From WRAU01 sp964277385 (GTDB taxonomy: Bacteria > Pseudomonadota > Alphaproteobacteria > WRAU01 > Hepatincolaceae): a stretch of DNA of 64,000 nucleotides. Made by a program: the position numbers and the translations under genes. The notes beneath the pieces were generated by a model. The model saw nothing but the letters and a program-made list of their open reading frames with translations. It did not search any database and had not been told where the DNA came from. The stretch spans positions 1-64,000 of the forward strand of contig OZ195520.1 of the NCBI GenBank assembly GCA_964277385.1, given 5' to 3'. Below are positions 28,501-36,206 of the stretch, one piece after another (position 1 is the stretch's first letter; each line of letters starts with the position of its first letter).

Positions 28501-29655
28501 TTATTTTTTAATTACTTTTATAGTTAATAAAGCCATTATAAAAGCTATAACAGATATAGCACCCCAAGCTAAAGCATGATTAATAAAGAATAGAATTCCT
28601 AAAACATTAGGACCTATAACACGTCCAAAGCTACCCATAGATTGAGATATTCCTAGAAGCAGTCCTCTTTGATTCTTTTTCCCCTCAATGGATAATTTAG
28701 AGTTAATGCTAGGCAGAATCATCGCAGTTCCAACGGACATAAATCCAAAAGTTATAATTACTAAAGGTATATTTCTTAAATGCTCTGCCAACAAAAGAAA
28801 CAAAACAGATGATGAATAAATAAAAAAACCTATAATTAAAGCACTTCTTGGAGTGAAATATTTAGATACGTTTAGTTGAACAACAGCTAAAATAATTCCA
28901 GATAATCCCCAAAATAAACCAATATCTTTGGCTGTGAAATTAAATGATTCATTTAGCCATACCCCAAAGAAGACTTGAACTCCAGACATTATTGATGTAA
29001 ATATAATCATTAAAATGGTAAAAAATTGTACACTTTTATTTTGGAATAATTTTTTGATTTGAGCTAAAAGATTTAATTGATGTTTTACTTTTCTATCTTC
29101 TTTGGTTAGTGTTTCTTTAAATAAAGTAAGTGCTAAAATAGCGGCAAGAAGATTTAATCCTGCGGCAACATCAAATGGTAAAGAAAAGCTAATATTATCT
29201 AATACTAAAGAATCACCAGCTAAATAACCGCCAGTTGCAGGACCTAATATAAAACCTAAACCAAATGATGTGCCAATTATTCCCATATTTTTAAACATAT
29301 TTTCAGGAGTAGATAAATCAGCTGATGCGGCAAAAGCTACAGAGAAATTAGAAGCAAAAAATCCTGCCAATCCTCTTAAAATAATAAAAATAACTAAACT
29401 TTCAGTTCTTCCAGTAAAATAATAAATAACAACTACAGCAAGTAAAGGCAAAGCTAAAGGAAGTTTTCTTCCGATTTTATCGCTTAAAATACCAAAAAAT
29501 ATACTACCAAAAATTCCACATACTGCAAATAAAGATGCAATATATCCTAATTCTATGTTATTTAATGCAAACTTTATCTTAAACATAGGGAAAAGTGGGA
29601 ATAACATACCAAATCCTACAAGATCTATTACTGTTATTAAAAATAATATAGGCAT
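28501..29655 (-). CDS. MFS transporter, TetA/TCR-like (copy 1)
   Basis: This is a major facilitator superfamily carrier. The 384-residue protein has about twelve hydrophobic segments and MFS motif A in the first cytoplasmic loop (GILSDKIGRKLPLALPLL), together with the first-helix pattern DLVGFGMLFPLFP typical of the TetA/drug:H+ antiporter group. GxxxGPxxGG motif C is also present (LGPATGGYLAG). It is related to the second MFS gene at 30267 over its full length. The substrate is unknown; in intracellular bacteria many such TCR-like carriers are not tetracycline pumps. rpmE lies immediately upstream. Confidence 0.85.
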   Translation of the reverse strand: MPILFLITVIDLVGFGMLFPLFPMFKIKFALNNIELGYIASLFAVCGIFGSIFFGILSDKIGRKLPLALPLLAVVVIYYFTGRTESLVIFIILRGLAGFFASNFSVAFAASADLSTPENMFKNMGIIGTSFGLGFILGPATGGYLAGDSLVLDNISFSLPFDVAAGLNLLAAILALTLFKETLTKEDRKVKHQLNLLAQIKKLFQNKSVQFFTILMIIFTSIMSGVQVFFGVWLNESFNFTAKDIGLFWGLSGIILAVVQLNVSKYFTPRSALIIGFFIYSSSVLFLLLAEHLRNIPLVIITFGFMSVGTAMILPSINSKLSIEGKKNQRGLLLGISQSMGSFGRVIGPNVLGILFFINHALAWGAISVIAFIMALLTIKVIKK

Positions 29656-29691
29656 AATTTTAGTCTCTTTTATTTAATTTTATAAATAAAC

Positions 29692-29716
29692 AGACATATA
29701 TCTTAGATATATGTCT
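29692..29716 (-). terminator. Terminator-like hairpin after rpmE
   Basis: A perfect 11-bp stem with a 3-base loop (29692-29702 and 29706-29716) lies between rpmE and the downstream MFS gene. The sequence after the stem on the minus strand (gtttattta) is T-rich but interrupted, so termination may be partial. Confidence 0.5.
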
Positions 29717-29751
29717 GGAAAATTTATATAGATGAATAATTTTATATCCAG

Positions 29752-29979
29752 CTATTTAGAGTCAATACCAAAACCAGAGAATTTAGCATTAAATTTAGAT
29801 ATTTTACCAGCATTATCAACCATTTTTTGAACTCCTGTCCAAGCAGGGTGAGTTTTAACATCAATATCTAAAATCATTACATCACCTTCTTTCCCCCAAG
29901 TAGATTTTGTTTCTACTTTAGTTCCATCAGTAAACTGAATGTAGATAGGATGATAGTTTGGGTGTATATTTTTCTTCAT
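29752..29979 (-). CDS. rpmE: 50S ribosomal protein L31 (no-zinc form)
   Basis: L31 bridges the 50S and 30S subunits. The 75-residue product begins MKKNIHPNYHPIYIQFTDGT, the family pattern, and has the HPAWTG segment of L31. It contains no Cys at all, so it belongs to the zinc-independent form. The start has an upstream ggagaag ribosome site. The leader contains a hairpin followed by eight T residues directly before the ribosome site, described separately. Confidence 0.93.
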   Translation of the reverse strand: MKKNIHPNYHPIYIQFTDGTKVETKSTWGKEGDVMILDIDVKTHPAWTGVQKMVDNAGKISKFNAKFSGFGIDSK

Positions 29980-29983
29980 TAAT

Positions 29984-30025
29984 CTTCTCCAAAAAAAACC
30001 AACAATATATGATTTGTATATTGTT
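29984..30025 (-). promoter_or_regulatory. Hairpin plus T-run in the rpmE leader (possible attenuator)
   Basis: On the minus strand, a perfect 9-bp hairpin (30017-30025 with 30001-30009) is followed by GG and a run of eight T residues (29991-29998), and then at once by the rpmE ribosome site. This resembles a weak terminator in the 5' leader. L31 leaders are known to bind the protein in E. coli, so feedback control is possible; the stem is AT-rich and weak. Confidence 0.4.
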
Positions 30026-30057
30026 CATCAAATAAAGTACCTAATCTTCACTAGCAA

Positions 30058-30086
30058 ATCTTAAATCTATATTATTTTTTTGTCAA
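30058..30086 (-). promoter_or_regulatory. Predicted sigma-70 promoter of rpmE
   Basis: Perfect -35 TTGACA (30081-30086) and -10 TAAGAT (30058-30063) with the ideal 17-base spacer on the minus strand, giving a leader of about 70 bases. One of the strongest promoter matches in the window. Confidence 0.65.
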
Positions 30087-30266
30087 GCATTTGATTGATA
30101 ATTCTATAAGTATTAATATAATTAAATTTTTGTTATAAGTAGATAATGTCCTGTATTAATACTTTAGAAAAATAGTTCAATCAGATTTCAAGCATTGCAA
30201 AGATCATATCAGGTTATTGTTATATAAAGATAAGTATGCAAAATTATTAACTTATTTTTTATGATT

Positions 30267-31445
30267 TTAATTAAATGTGTTTTTTTCACTCAACATATAA
30301 GAAAGAGTAATAAAAGAAGCAAGAATAAAGCTAGCACCAATTAAAATCCAAGCAACAGAAGGTGAGAAGGCAGAATAAGAAAATCCAACAATTAAAGGAC
30401 CTAAAGTTTGTCCTAAAGTCCCTGCAGATTGGCTAAGCCCTAAAATAAAGCCTCTTTGTGAGTTTGAGCCATACATAGAAATAGAAGAATTTAAGTTAGG
30501 ATACAATATTCCTATACCTGTTGCAATAAAAACCAAAATAATAATCAAAATATATATAGGAGGATTTAAGAGTACAGAAAATATTGCAAAAGCTGATATT
30601 TGAAATCCTATCAAAATTGCCTTAGCACCTTTTAAATATCTAGGTGATATTACTTGAACAATAGCTGCAATAAAAGCAAAAATAGTGCCAATTACACCTA
30701 AGTGAAAAGGGCTTAAATTAAATTTTGCAACTGCCCATGTGGTTAAAAATACATTTATAGAAGAAAAAGAGAACCACATTAAAACAGATAAATATATCAA
30801 GAACATCATATTTCTACTGTTATAAATTAAAATTAGAGTTCTTGATATTTTTGTTTTAAGATTAAAGTTTCTTCTTAATGATTTTGGTAATGTTTCTTTA
30901 AAAAATATTAAAGCTAACAATCCTGCTAATATGGTAGAAATAGATGCAATATTAAATACTAGATGTAAATTTGCATTAGCTACATCATCTCCAGCTAAAA
31001 ATCCTCCAAGTACAGGTCCCATCATAAAACCAAGACCAGTGGCAGCCCCTGTAATTCCCATGTATTTAGCTCTATTTTCATTTGAAGATAAATCAGAAGT
31101 AGCAGCTAAAGCTACAGAGATATTGCCTGTAAAAATTCCTGCAATTATTCTGGCTAATAATGCTTCATAAAAAGTAGTGGCATTTGCTAATAGATGATAA
31201 GAAGAACCAATCGCAAATAAACATACGACAATAATATATTTCCTACCAAACCTATCACTCAAAGCTCCTAATATTGGTGATGTTAATAATTGAAAAAAAG
31301 AGAATATAGCAGTTAATATTCCCAAATGGAAGGCAGTAATTTGAAATTTTAATGCAAAAATAGGCAACAAAGGTAAAATAATACCAAACCCTATAGCGTC
31401 AATAAAAACAATCAAAAATAACCAAAACATACCGTTTTTTTGCAT
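30267..31445 (-). CDS. MFS transporter, TetA/TCR-like (copy 2)
   Basis: This is a major facilitator superfamily carrier with about twelve membrane segments, MFS motif A (GALSDRFGRKYIIVV) and motif C (MGPVLGGFLAG). It aligns over its whole length with the MFS protein at 28501-29655 (shared IDAIGFGIILPLLP versus IDLVGFGMLFPLFP starts and matching motifs), so the two are paralogues. I chose ATG 31445 because the upstream alternative at 31466 is a TTG adding seven poorly matching residues. A palindrome (TAGCAAT/ATTGCTA, arms 31461-31467 and 31474-31480) lies just upstream. Substrate unknown. Confidence 0.85.
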   Translation of the reverse strand: MQKNGMFWLFLIVFIDAIGFGIILPLLPIFALKFQITAFHLGILTAIFSFFQLLTSPILGALSDRFGRKYIIVVCLFAIGSSYHLLANATTFYEALLARIIAGIFTGNISVALAATSDLSSNENRAKYMGITGAATGLGFMMGPVLGGFLAGDDVANANLHLVFNIASISTILAGLLALIFFKETLPKSLRRNFNLKTKISRTLILIYNSRNMMFLIYLSVLMWFSFSSINVFLTTWAVAKFNLSPFHLGVIGTIFAFIAAIVQVISPRYLKGAKAILIGFQISAFAIFSVLLNPPIYILIIILVFIATGIGILYPNLNSSISMYGSNSQRGFILGLSQSAGTLGQTLGPLIVGFSYSAFSPSVAWILIGASFILASFITLSYMLSEKNTFN

Positions 31446-31460
31446 CCTAATAATAACAGC

Positions 31461-31480
31461 TAGCAATCTTTTAATTGCTA
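31461..31480. repeat. Palindrome upstream of the second MFS gene
   Basis: Seven-base perfect arms (TAGCAAT and ATTGCTA) around a 6-base centre, ending 16 bases before the chosen start codon. It could be a leader hairpin or an operator overlapping the start region. Confidence 0.35.
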
Positions 31481-31573
31481 CTTTATAAGAATTAAATAGT
31501 CATATACTTTTTACTTTCTATCATTAAAATTGTATTTTAACTCTATCATAGTACCATCATTATGAAAAATAAG

Positions 31574-31786
31574 CTAATCTATTTTTTTATATATTGGCTT
31601 TTTTCTTATGCTTTTATTATTTTGATTAGTATATTGCTCAATGTTATTTTCTTTATATTCTACCATTAATGAACTCTTAGGAATACAGTCATTGTTTTTT
31701 GTGGTGTATTTTTTATTTACACTGTAATAATTAGAAAAAGCAATACAAGTAAATAAAATTATAATGGTTAGGTTTAAATTTCTCAT
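31574..31786 (-). CDS. Small secreted hypothetical protein
   Basis: A 70-residue product with an N-terminal hydrophobic segment (residues 5-19, LTIIILFTCIAFSNY) and a polar, Asn/Lys-rich remainder with one Cys. It may be exported or membrane-anchored. It starts 4 bases after the stop of the IMPase homologue and is preceded by gaagat, which fits an operon position. I do not recognise a family, and at this length and AT content it could be a chance frame. Confidence 0.45.
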   Translation of the reverse strand: MRNLNLTIIILFTCIAFSNYYSVNKKYTTKNNDCIPKSSLMVEYKENNIEQYTNQNNKSIRKKPIYKKID

Positions 31787-31790
31787 AGAA

Positions 31791-32513
31791 TTATATCTTC
31801 TTACTTGATAAAGTTTTTATAGTTTTAACTTTTTTACTATCATCATATTCAATGTCAAAAAAATATCCAGCTTCATTAGCAATTAATAAAGAAGGTAGTA
31901 AATCATAAGCTGTTGAGTTATTTTTATAAAAACAATCGCTTATTTTAGATGAAGCCAAATAACATAAATCCAAAGCCTTACTGTTACTTATGTAAAAATT
32001 ATTTTTTGTTTTTTTTGCAGAAATAACATGATCTAAATCCGTTGATATTATATTATGTTCACTTTCTTGTTGTCTGTATTCGGATATTCTAATTCTTTTA
32101 TTATTACAATAAGCACCATTTCCTTGTTCAGCAGAAAATAAATTATTAGTAATAGGATTAAATACAACAGATGCAAATATTTTTGAATCTCGCTCTAATG
32201 CTACAGAAATACAAAAATTAGGGATTCCTTTAGAAAAGTTTTTCATACCTAATATGCCATTAATAATAAAAAAGTTTGACTTATCTTTATTCTCAATAGC
32301 ACCAATATTTTTTACAATAGCGCTATAATTACCTTTGAATCTCATTAAATCTTCTAATATAGTTTTTTGTGCTCTAATGTTTGTATTAATTGCAAAATTA
32401 AAAGCAGCTATTGGATTATTTAATAAGAAGTCTATCTCATTAAAATCTCTTATAACATTAATAGAGGCTTTTTTTACTGCAATACTAAGTAAATTTGTTA
32501 AAGGTGTGTTCAT
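31791..32513 (-). CDS. Degenerate inositol monophosphatase (SuhB) family protein
   Basis: The 240-residue product aligns with the IMPase/SuhB family: the segment FFIINGILGMKNFSKGIP corresponds to the WVIDPIDGTTNFLHGIP metal site, followed by the usual SVALERD strand and a VFNPITNNLFSAEQGNGAY segment. However, both metal-binding Asp residues of the DPxDGT motif are replaced (Asn85 and Leu88), and the upstream GEE motif reads GAIEN. The protein is also shorter than usual (about 265). It is probably not a phosphatase. SuhB in E. coli also acts in rRNA transcription antitermination independently of catalysis, so a non-catalytic role is possible. It lies 27 bases after efp. Confidence 0.75.
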   Translation of the reverse strand: MNTPLTNLLSIAVKKASINVIRDFNEIDFLLNNPIAAFNFAINTNIRAQKTILEDLMRFKGNYSAIVKNIGAIENKDKSNFFIINGILGMKNFSKGIPNFCISVALERDSKIFASVVFNPITNNLFSAEQGNGAYCNNKRIRISEYRQQESEHNIISTDLDHVISAKKTKNNFYISNSKALDLCYLASSKISDCFYKNNSTAYDLLPSLLIANEAGYFFDIEYDDSKKVKTIKTLSSKKI

Positions 32514-32540
32514 TGAGATAACTTTTTTATTCCTATATTT

Positions 32541-33110
32541 TTAATCTTTTGCTCTTTCTACATATTCAGAATTTTCAGTATTTACAACAATTCTTGTTCC
32601 AACTTCAATATGAGGAGGAACCATAACTCTAACTCCATTATCAAGAATGGCCGGTTTGTAAGAGCTTGACGCAGTTTGTCCTTTAATTACCGCTTCTGTT
32701 TCTATAACCTCTTGAATTACATTTTGAGGTAGTACAATACTAATAGCTTTTTCTTCATAAAATTCTATTGTTAGAATTATGCCTTCTTTTATATAAGGTA
32801 GTTGATCTTCTGAGATTTCTGCAATTGCAAGAGGGATTTGTTCATAGTTTTCATTATCCATAAACATATATAAATCACCATCAATATAAGAAAAAGTACA
32901 TTCTTTTTGTTCTAAGATGACTCTTTCAACAGATTCATCAGACCTAAATCTTTCATTTAATTTATTGCCAGAAATAACATCTTTTAATTCAACTTGTGCA
33001 TAAGCACCACCCTTACCAGGTTTTACATGTTGTATTTTGACAGCTTTGTATAACTTATTGTTGTGTAATAAAATCATTCCAGGTCTAATTGCATTGCCAT
33101 TTATTTTCAT
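32541..33110 (-). CDS. efp: Translation elongation factor P
   Basis: EF-P rescues ribosomes stalled at polyproline stretches. The product, 189 residues from ATG 33110, has the three-domain family sequence: MKINGNAIRPGMILLHNNKL, then the domain I tip KPGKGGAYAQVELKD with the modifiable Lys at about residue 33, and the C-terminal VMVPPHIEVGTRIVVNTENSEYVERA. I chose 33110 and not 33131 because gaggat sits at ideal spacing before 33110 and the shorter form has the family length. It is the first gene of an efp-IMPase homologue-small protein run. Confidence 0.96.
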   Translation of the reverse strand: MKINGNAIRPGMILLHNNKLYKAVKIQHVKPGKGGAYAQVELKDVISGNKLNERFRSDESVERVILEQKECTFSYIDGDLYMFMDNENYEQIPLAIAEISEDQLPYIKEGIILTIEFYEEKAISIVLPQNVIQEVIETEAVIKGQTASSSYKPAILDNGVRVMVPPHIEVGTRIVVNTENSEYVERAKD

Positions 33111-33154
33111 AATATCCTCATTTTCAAGCACATACTATTTATTCAAGTTATTAT

Positions 33155-33490
33155 TTAACACCTAAATATATTTTCTGTAAAGTTAAATATTTTACAATTA
33201 TGGTTTTTAGCTAATTTTTTAAAATTATCAATGTTTATATTATTAAAAGTTGTAATTATAAATGAGAAATTATTTTCTATTGCGAATATTAAATAAGGCA
33301 AAGAATTTCCAACATTTAATAAAAAAGTATGATTATTTGTATTGTAATTATTTATAGTTTCTTTTAATAAAAGCATTCCAAGATTATCAATTAATAAGCA
33401 GTCAATAATTAGCGTAATGGTAATATTATTGTTTCTACATAAGGCATTTACCAAATCTTCTTGATTATCAATATATAAAATTTTTTTCAT
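33155..33490 (-). CDS. Hypothetical protein, alpha/beta pattern
   Basis: A 111-residue product without signal peptide. Its alternating hydrophobic strands and helices (ITLIIDCLLID, HTFLLNVGNSLPYLIFAIE, FSFIITTFNN) suggest a small alpha/beta fold, possibly degenerate receiver-, STAS- or Rossmann-like, but no conserved residue set fixes a family. It begins with MKKILYIDN. It sits between the gapA terminator and efp, 45 bases upstream of efp. Function unknown. Confidence 0.55.
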   Translation of the reverse strand: MKKILYIDNQEDLVNALCRNNNITITLIIDCLLIDNLGMLLLKETINNYNTNNHTFLLNVGNSLPYLIFAIENNFSFIITTFNNINIDNFKKLAKNHNCKIFNFTENIFRC

Positions 33491-33520
33491 ACTTTGTAAT
33501 ACTTATCGACGAATTTAATA

Positions 33521-33559
33521 TAAAAATCAAGCTCAAAAGAATAATCTAATGAGCTTGAT
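33521..33559 (-). terminator. Intrinsic terminator of gapA
   Basis: A perfect 10-bp stem (33526-33535 with 33550-33559, core CAAGCTCA) lies 22 bases past the gapA stop and is followed on the minus strand by ttttta. Confidence 0.8.
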
Positions 33560-33580
33560 AAAATTATCTTAGTAGTAAAT

Positions 33581-34597
33581 TTACTTAGATGCCTTCATTA
33601 AAGCAACAGCGGTATCTGACATTCTATTAGAGAACCCCCATTCATTATCATACCAAGAAACAATCCTTACTAGATTACCATCCATTACTTTAGTTTCTAG
33701 TGAATCAACAACAGAACTAAAAGAAGAGTGATTAAAATCAGAAGATACTAAAGGAGCTTTCTCAAAACCTAAAATACCTTTTAATTCTCCCTTAGATGCT
33801 TCTTCTAAAAGTTTATTAACGGCTTCTGATGTTGTAGGATTTTTACAAATAAATTTAAAATCTATTAAAGAAACATTTGGAGTTGGAACCCTAATAGCAG
33901 ATCCATCTAATTTTCCTTTTAATTCTGGTAAAACTAAACCAACAGCTTTAGCAGCGCCAGTAGATGTAGGAATCATAGAAAGAGCCGCGGCTCTAGCTCT
34001 TCTTAAATCTTTATGGAAAGTATCTAAAGTAGGTTGATCCCCAGTATAAGAATGAACAGTAGTACAAAATCCTTTCTCAATTCCTCCTAATCCTTTGTTT
34101 AATACATAAGCAACAGGAGCTAAACAGTTAGTCGTACAAGAAGCATTAGAAACGATTAGATCTGAAGCAGTTAAATCTTTATGATTAACACCATAAACAA
34201 CTGTTCTATCAGCATTTTCACCAGGTGCAGAGATAATAACTTTTTTAGCGCCAGCATCAAGATGAGCAGAAGCCTTTTCTTTAGATGTAAAAATTCCAGT
34301 GCATTCGTAAACAATATCTATTTTTAATTTACCCCAAGGTAAGTTTTTAGGATCACGCTCAGCAACAACAGCAATCTCTTTACCATTAACAATCAAAGTA
34401 TTTTCGTCTTTAGCAACAACTTCTGCGTTTAATGTGCCATGAACACTATCGTATTTCAATAAATGTGCATTAATTTTTGCTGATCCTAAGTCATTAATTG
34501 CAACAACTTCAACATCAGAACGTCCATTTTCAATTAAAGATCTTAGTGTTAATCTTCCGATTCTACCAAAACCATTTATAGCTACGCGAATAGTCAT
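33581..34597 (-). CDS. gapA: Glyceraldehyde-3-phosphate dehydrogenase
   Basis: GapA oxidises glyceraldehyde 3-phosphate to 1,3-bisphosphoglycerate in glycolysis or runs the reverse reaction. The 338-residue protein has the NAD-binding start [15 protein letters not shown], the active-site motif [12 protein letters not shown] with the catalytic Cys at 154, and the C-terminal [13 protein letters not shown] strong ribosome site (aaggagag) precedes the ATG. The gene is monocistronic with a clear terminator. Two near-identical 22-base direct repeats lie in its promoter region. Rickettsia proper lack this gene, so the lineage has a fuller carbon metabolism. Confidence 0.97.
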   Translation of the reverse strand: MTIRVAINGFGRIGRLTLRSLIENGRSDVEVVAINDLGSAKINAHLLKYDSVHGTLNAEVVAKDENTLIVNGKEIAVVAERDPKNLPWGKLKIDIVYECTGIFTSKEKASAHLDAGAKKVIISAPGENADRTVVYGVNHKDLTASDLIVSNASCTTNCLAPVAYVLNKGLGGIEKGFCTTVHSYTGDQPTLDTFHKDLRRARAAALSMIPTSTGAAKAVGLVLPELKGKLDGSAIRVPTPNVSLIDFKFICKNPTTSEAVNKLLEEASKGELKGILGFEKAPLVSSDFNHSSFSSVVDSLETKVMDGNLVRIVSWYDNEWGFSNRMSDTAVALMKASK

Positions 34598-34621
34598 GTT
34601 TCTCTCCTTGTATTTTGATTA

Positions 34622-34676
34622 TATACTGATTATAATATAGCTAAATCATATTGGTATACCGATTACAATATAACTA
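34622..34676. promoter_or_regulatory. Two 22-base direct repeats upstream of gapA
   Basis: 34622-34643 and 34655-34676 match at 19 of 22 positions and start 33 bases apart, about three helical turns. Each contains a -10-like TATAAT/TGTAAT on the minus strand. This fits either tandem promoters or a two-site operator between gapA and the divergent gene at 34788. Confidence 0.45.
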
Positions 34677-34787
34677 CATCAATATATTTGATATGCATAT
34701 GATAACACAAAGATAAAAAAATATAAACTATTAATCAGACCGATAATATATTAGTTGATTAGTTGGCAGTAACAAAAGAGATTATTT

Positions 34788-35060
34788 GTGAAAAAGGAAT
34801 TAGAAGATGCAATTAAAACTCTAGATTTATTAAATCTTGAGTTGGAAGACATTCAGAATCGTTTAATGCAAAATCAACCTTTTGTTAGTAATAATGATAA
34901 TTATTCCGATTCTAAAATTAGTTCCCTTATTAAAGATTTAAAAAATGAAAACAATTTTTTGCAAAAAGAATTATTTAATCATAAAGAATTTCTTAGAGGT
35001 ATTTTAGAAAGTATAGAAAACATCGTTTTAGAAGTTAAAGAGTTAAGAGATAATGAGTAG
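34788..35060 (+). CDS. Small coiled-coil protein upstream of zapA
   Basis: A 90-residue, probably all-helical protein with heptad-like spacing (LDLLNLELEDIQNRL, LIKDLKNENNFLQKELF). Alphaproteobacteria often carry a small coiled-coil gene (DUF4164-like) before zapA, and this fits by position and type; homology is not proven. It starts with GTG at 34788 after an aagagat ribosome site, and its end overlaps the zapA start by 8 bases, so the two are translationally coupled. It may be a division accessory protein. Confidence 0.65.
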   Translation: MKKELEDAIKTLDLLNLELEDIQNRLMQNQPFVSNNDNYSDSKISSLIKDLKNENNFLQKELFNHKEFLRGILESIENIVLEVKELRDNE

Positions 35061-35367
35061 TATTGAGATAACAATTAATGAAAAACTTTATAAAATTGGA
35101 TGTTCAGAAGAAACAGTAGAAGATATTAAACAATATACTAAAGAATTAAATCTAAGGATAAATAACTTCAAAATAGAGAATCCAGCTTCTTTTATGGGTT
35201 TATCTCAAGAAGCTTTGTTTTTATTACAAGCCTTATCTTTAGTATCCGAATTAAATGAAGTAAAAGAAAATCAAACACATAGTTATCAATTAGAAATATT
35301 AGATCTTAACAATAAGGTTAAACAACTTACTAAAACTATAGAAAATTTGCAGAAAGTTGTTAAGTAA
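35053..35367 (+). CDS. zapA: Cell division protein ZapA
   Basis: ZapA crosslinks FtsZ filaments. The 104-residue product has the short N-terminal globular part (EITINEKLYKIGCSEE, then VEDIKQYTKELNLRIN) and a long C-terminal coiled coil, which is the ZapA layout and length. Context supports it: zapA, 6S RNA, 5-formyltetrahydrofolate cycloligase is a conserved proteobacterial arrangement. Confidence 0.85.
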   Translation: MSSIEITINEKLYKIGCSEETVEDIKQYTKELNLRINNFKIENPASFMGLSQEALFLLQALSLVSELNEVKENQTHSYQLEILDLNNKVKQLTKTIENLQKVVK

Positions 35368-35385
35368 AAAATATTTTAGTATTAT
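35357..35385 (+). promoter_or_regulatory. Predicted promoter of the 6S RNA
   Basis: TTGTTA (35357-35362) and TATTAT (35380-35385) with a 17-base spacer end 10 bases before the closing stem of the RNA, which is the right position for its 5' end. The -35 box overlaps the zapA stop region. Confidence 0.55.
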
Positions 35386-35394
35386 ATTTTTTTT

Positions 35395-35565
35395 AGAATG
35401 GGGCTGGGGAATTTGTTAAAATATTATTTTCTTGGGGCTACAAATTATTATTTTAATAGAAGCTGTCTCTGTTATTCTTGTGGGAATAATAAATGGCTTA
35501 GTCTTTTTATCTTAAGGCCTATTAGAATTTTTATTACAACGGTTTTTTGGCTCCATTTTATTTTA
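35395..35565 (+). ncRNA. ssrS: 6S RNA (candidate)
   Basis: 6S RNA binds the housekeeping RNA polymerase as a mimic of an open promoter. Evidence here is position and structure. It lies exactly between zapA and the folate cycloligase gene, the classic ssrS location. The ends form a 9-bp closing stem (35397-35405 with 35549-35557, two G-U pairs). A terminal hairpin closes the far end (35472-35477 with 35484-35489), with a further AAGC/GCTT pairing outside it (35460-35463 with 35496-35499), leaving a large internal bulge between. A promoter precedes it and a T-rich tail follows. Length of about 170 nt fits the family. Confidence 0.7.
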
Positions 35566-35578
35566 ATGTGTTTTTTTT

Positions 35579-36175
35579 ATGAATAAAAAATCCATCGAAG
35601 AATTTATGCTAAAAAAAAGAGAGTTTATTACTAATCTTTTTGTTGAGAGTAGATCCAAAAAGATTTTATTAAACTTTTTTAAATTCCAATCATATTTAGG
35701 TATATCTAAAAATCAAGCAGTTGCAGGCTACTATCCTGTTAATAATGAAGTAAATGATCTTTTAATTTTAAACTATTTATCTTCTAGTGGTTATACAACC
35801 CTTCTTCCTTGTGTTGGTAAAGATAAAATCTTATCTTTTAAAAGATACCTTTATGATGACTATAACTTTGAGATGAGCAAAGGAAAGTTTAACATCAAAG
35901 AACCTAAAAATAATAATAGTATGCTACCAAGTATTATATTAGCTCCTTTGTTAGCTTTTAGTTCTCAAGGAGATAGAATAGGATATGGTGGTGGGTATTA
36001 TGATGCTACATTAAATTATTATAAATCTATAAATCATAAGGTTTTATATATAGGGATAGCTTATTCTTTTCAAGAAGTTACACATATTAATACAGATTTT
36101 TGGGATGTAAGTTTAGATGCTATAATAACCGAAAAAGAATATAAATACTTTGACAGAGGATATTCCAAGAATTAG
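35579..36175 (+). CDS. 5-formyltetrahydrofolate cyclo-ligase
   Basis: This enzyme (MTHFS, YgfA/Fau) converts 5-formyl-THF to 5,10-methenyl-THF using ATP. The 198-residue product has the family motifs: VAGYYPVNNEV in the first half, ILAPLLAFSSQGDRIGYGGGYYDATL with the glycine-rich ATP site near residue 138, and GIAYSFQEV near the end. It follows the 6S RNA gene, as in many proteobacteria. The start at 35579 has no clear ribosome site, only a T-run before it. Confidence 0.9.
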   Translation: MNKKSIEEFMLKKREFITNLFVESRSKKILLNFFKFQSYLGISKNQAVAGYYPVNNEVNDLLILNYLSSSGYTTLLPCVGKDKILSFKRYLYDDYNFEMSKGKFNIKEPKNNNSMLPSIILAPLLAFSSQGDRIGYGGGYYDATLNYYKSINHKVLYIGIAYSFQEVTHINTDFWDVSLDAIITEKEYKYFDRGYSKN

Positions 36176-36206
36176 AATATCTAAATTCAATTTTTTTTGG
36201 TTATAT

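Noticed and set aside
31446..31466. Upstream TTG start for the second MFS gene
   Set aside because: It adds seven residues that do not fit the family N-terminus; ATG 31445 gives the standard start.
33111..33131. Upstream start for efp
   Set aside because: It adds seven residues and ignores the good gaggat ribosome site before 33110.
35398..35586. 62-codon frame between zapA and the folate cycloligase gene
   Set aside because: It lies wholly over the 6S RNA candidate, overlaps the next start, has an unusual Cys/Trp/Phe-rich content and no ribosome site.
36150..36206. Upstream start for the YmdB-like phosphoesterase
   Set aside because: It would overlap the previous gene and add 19 non-conserved residues before MKILFCGD.
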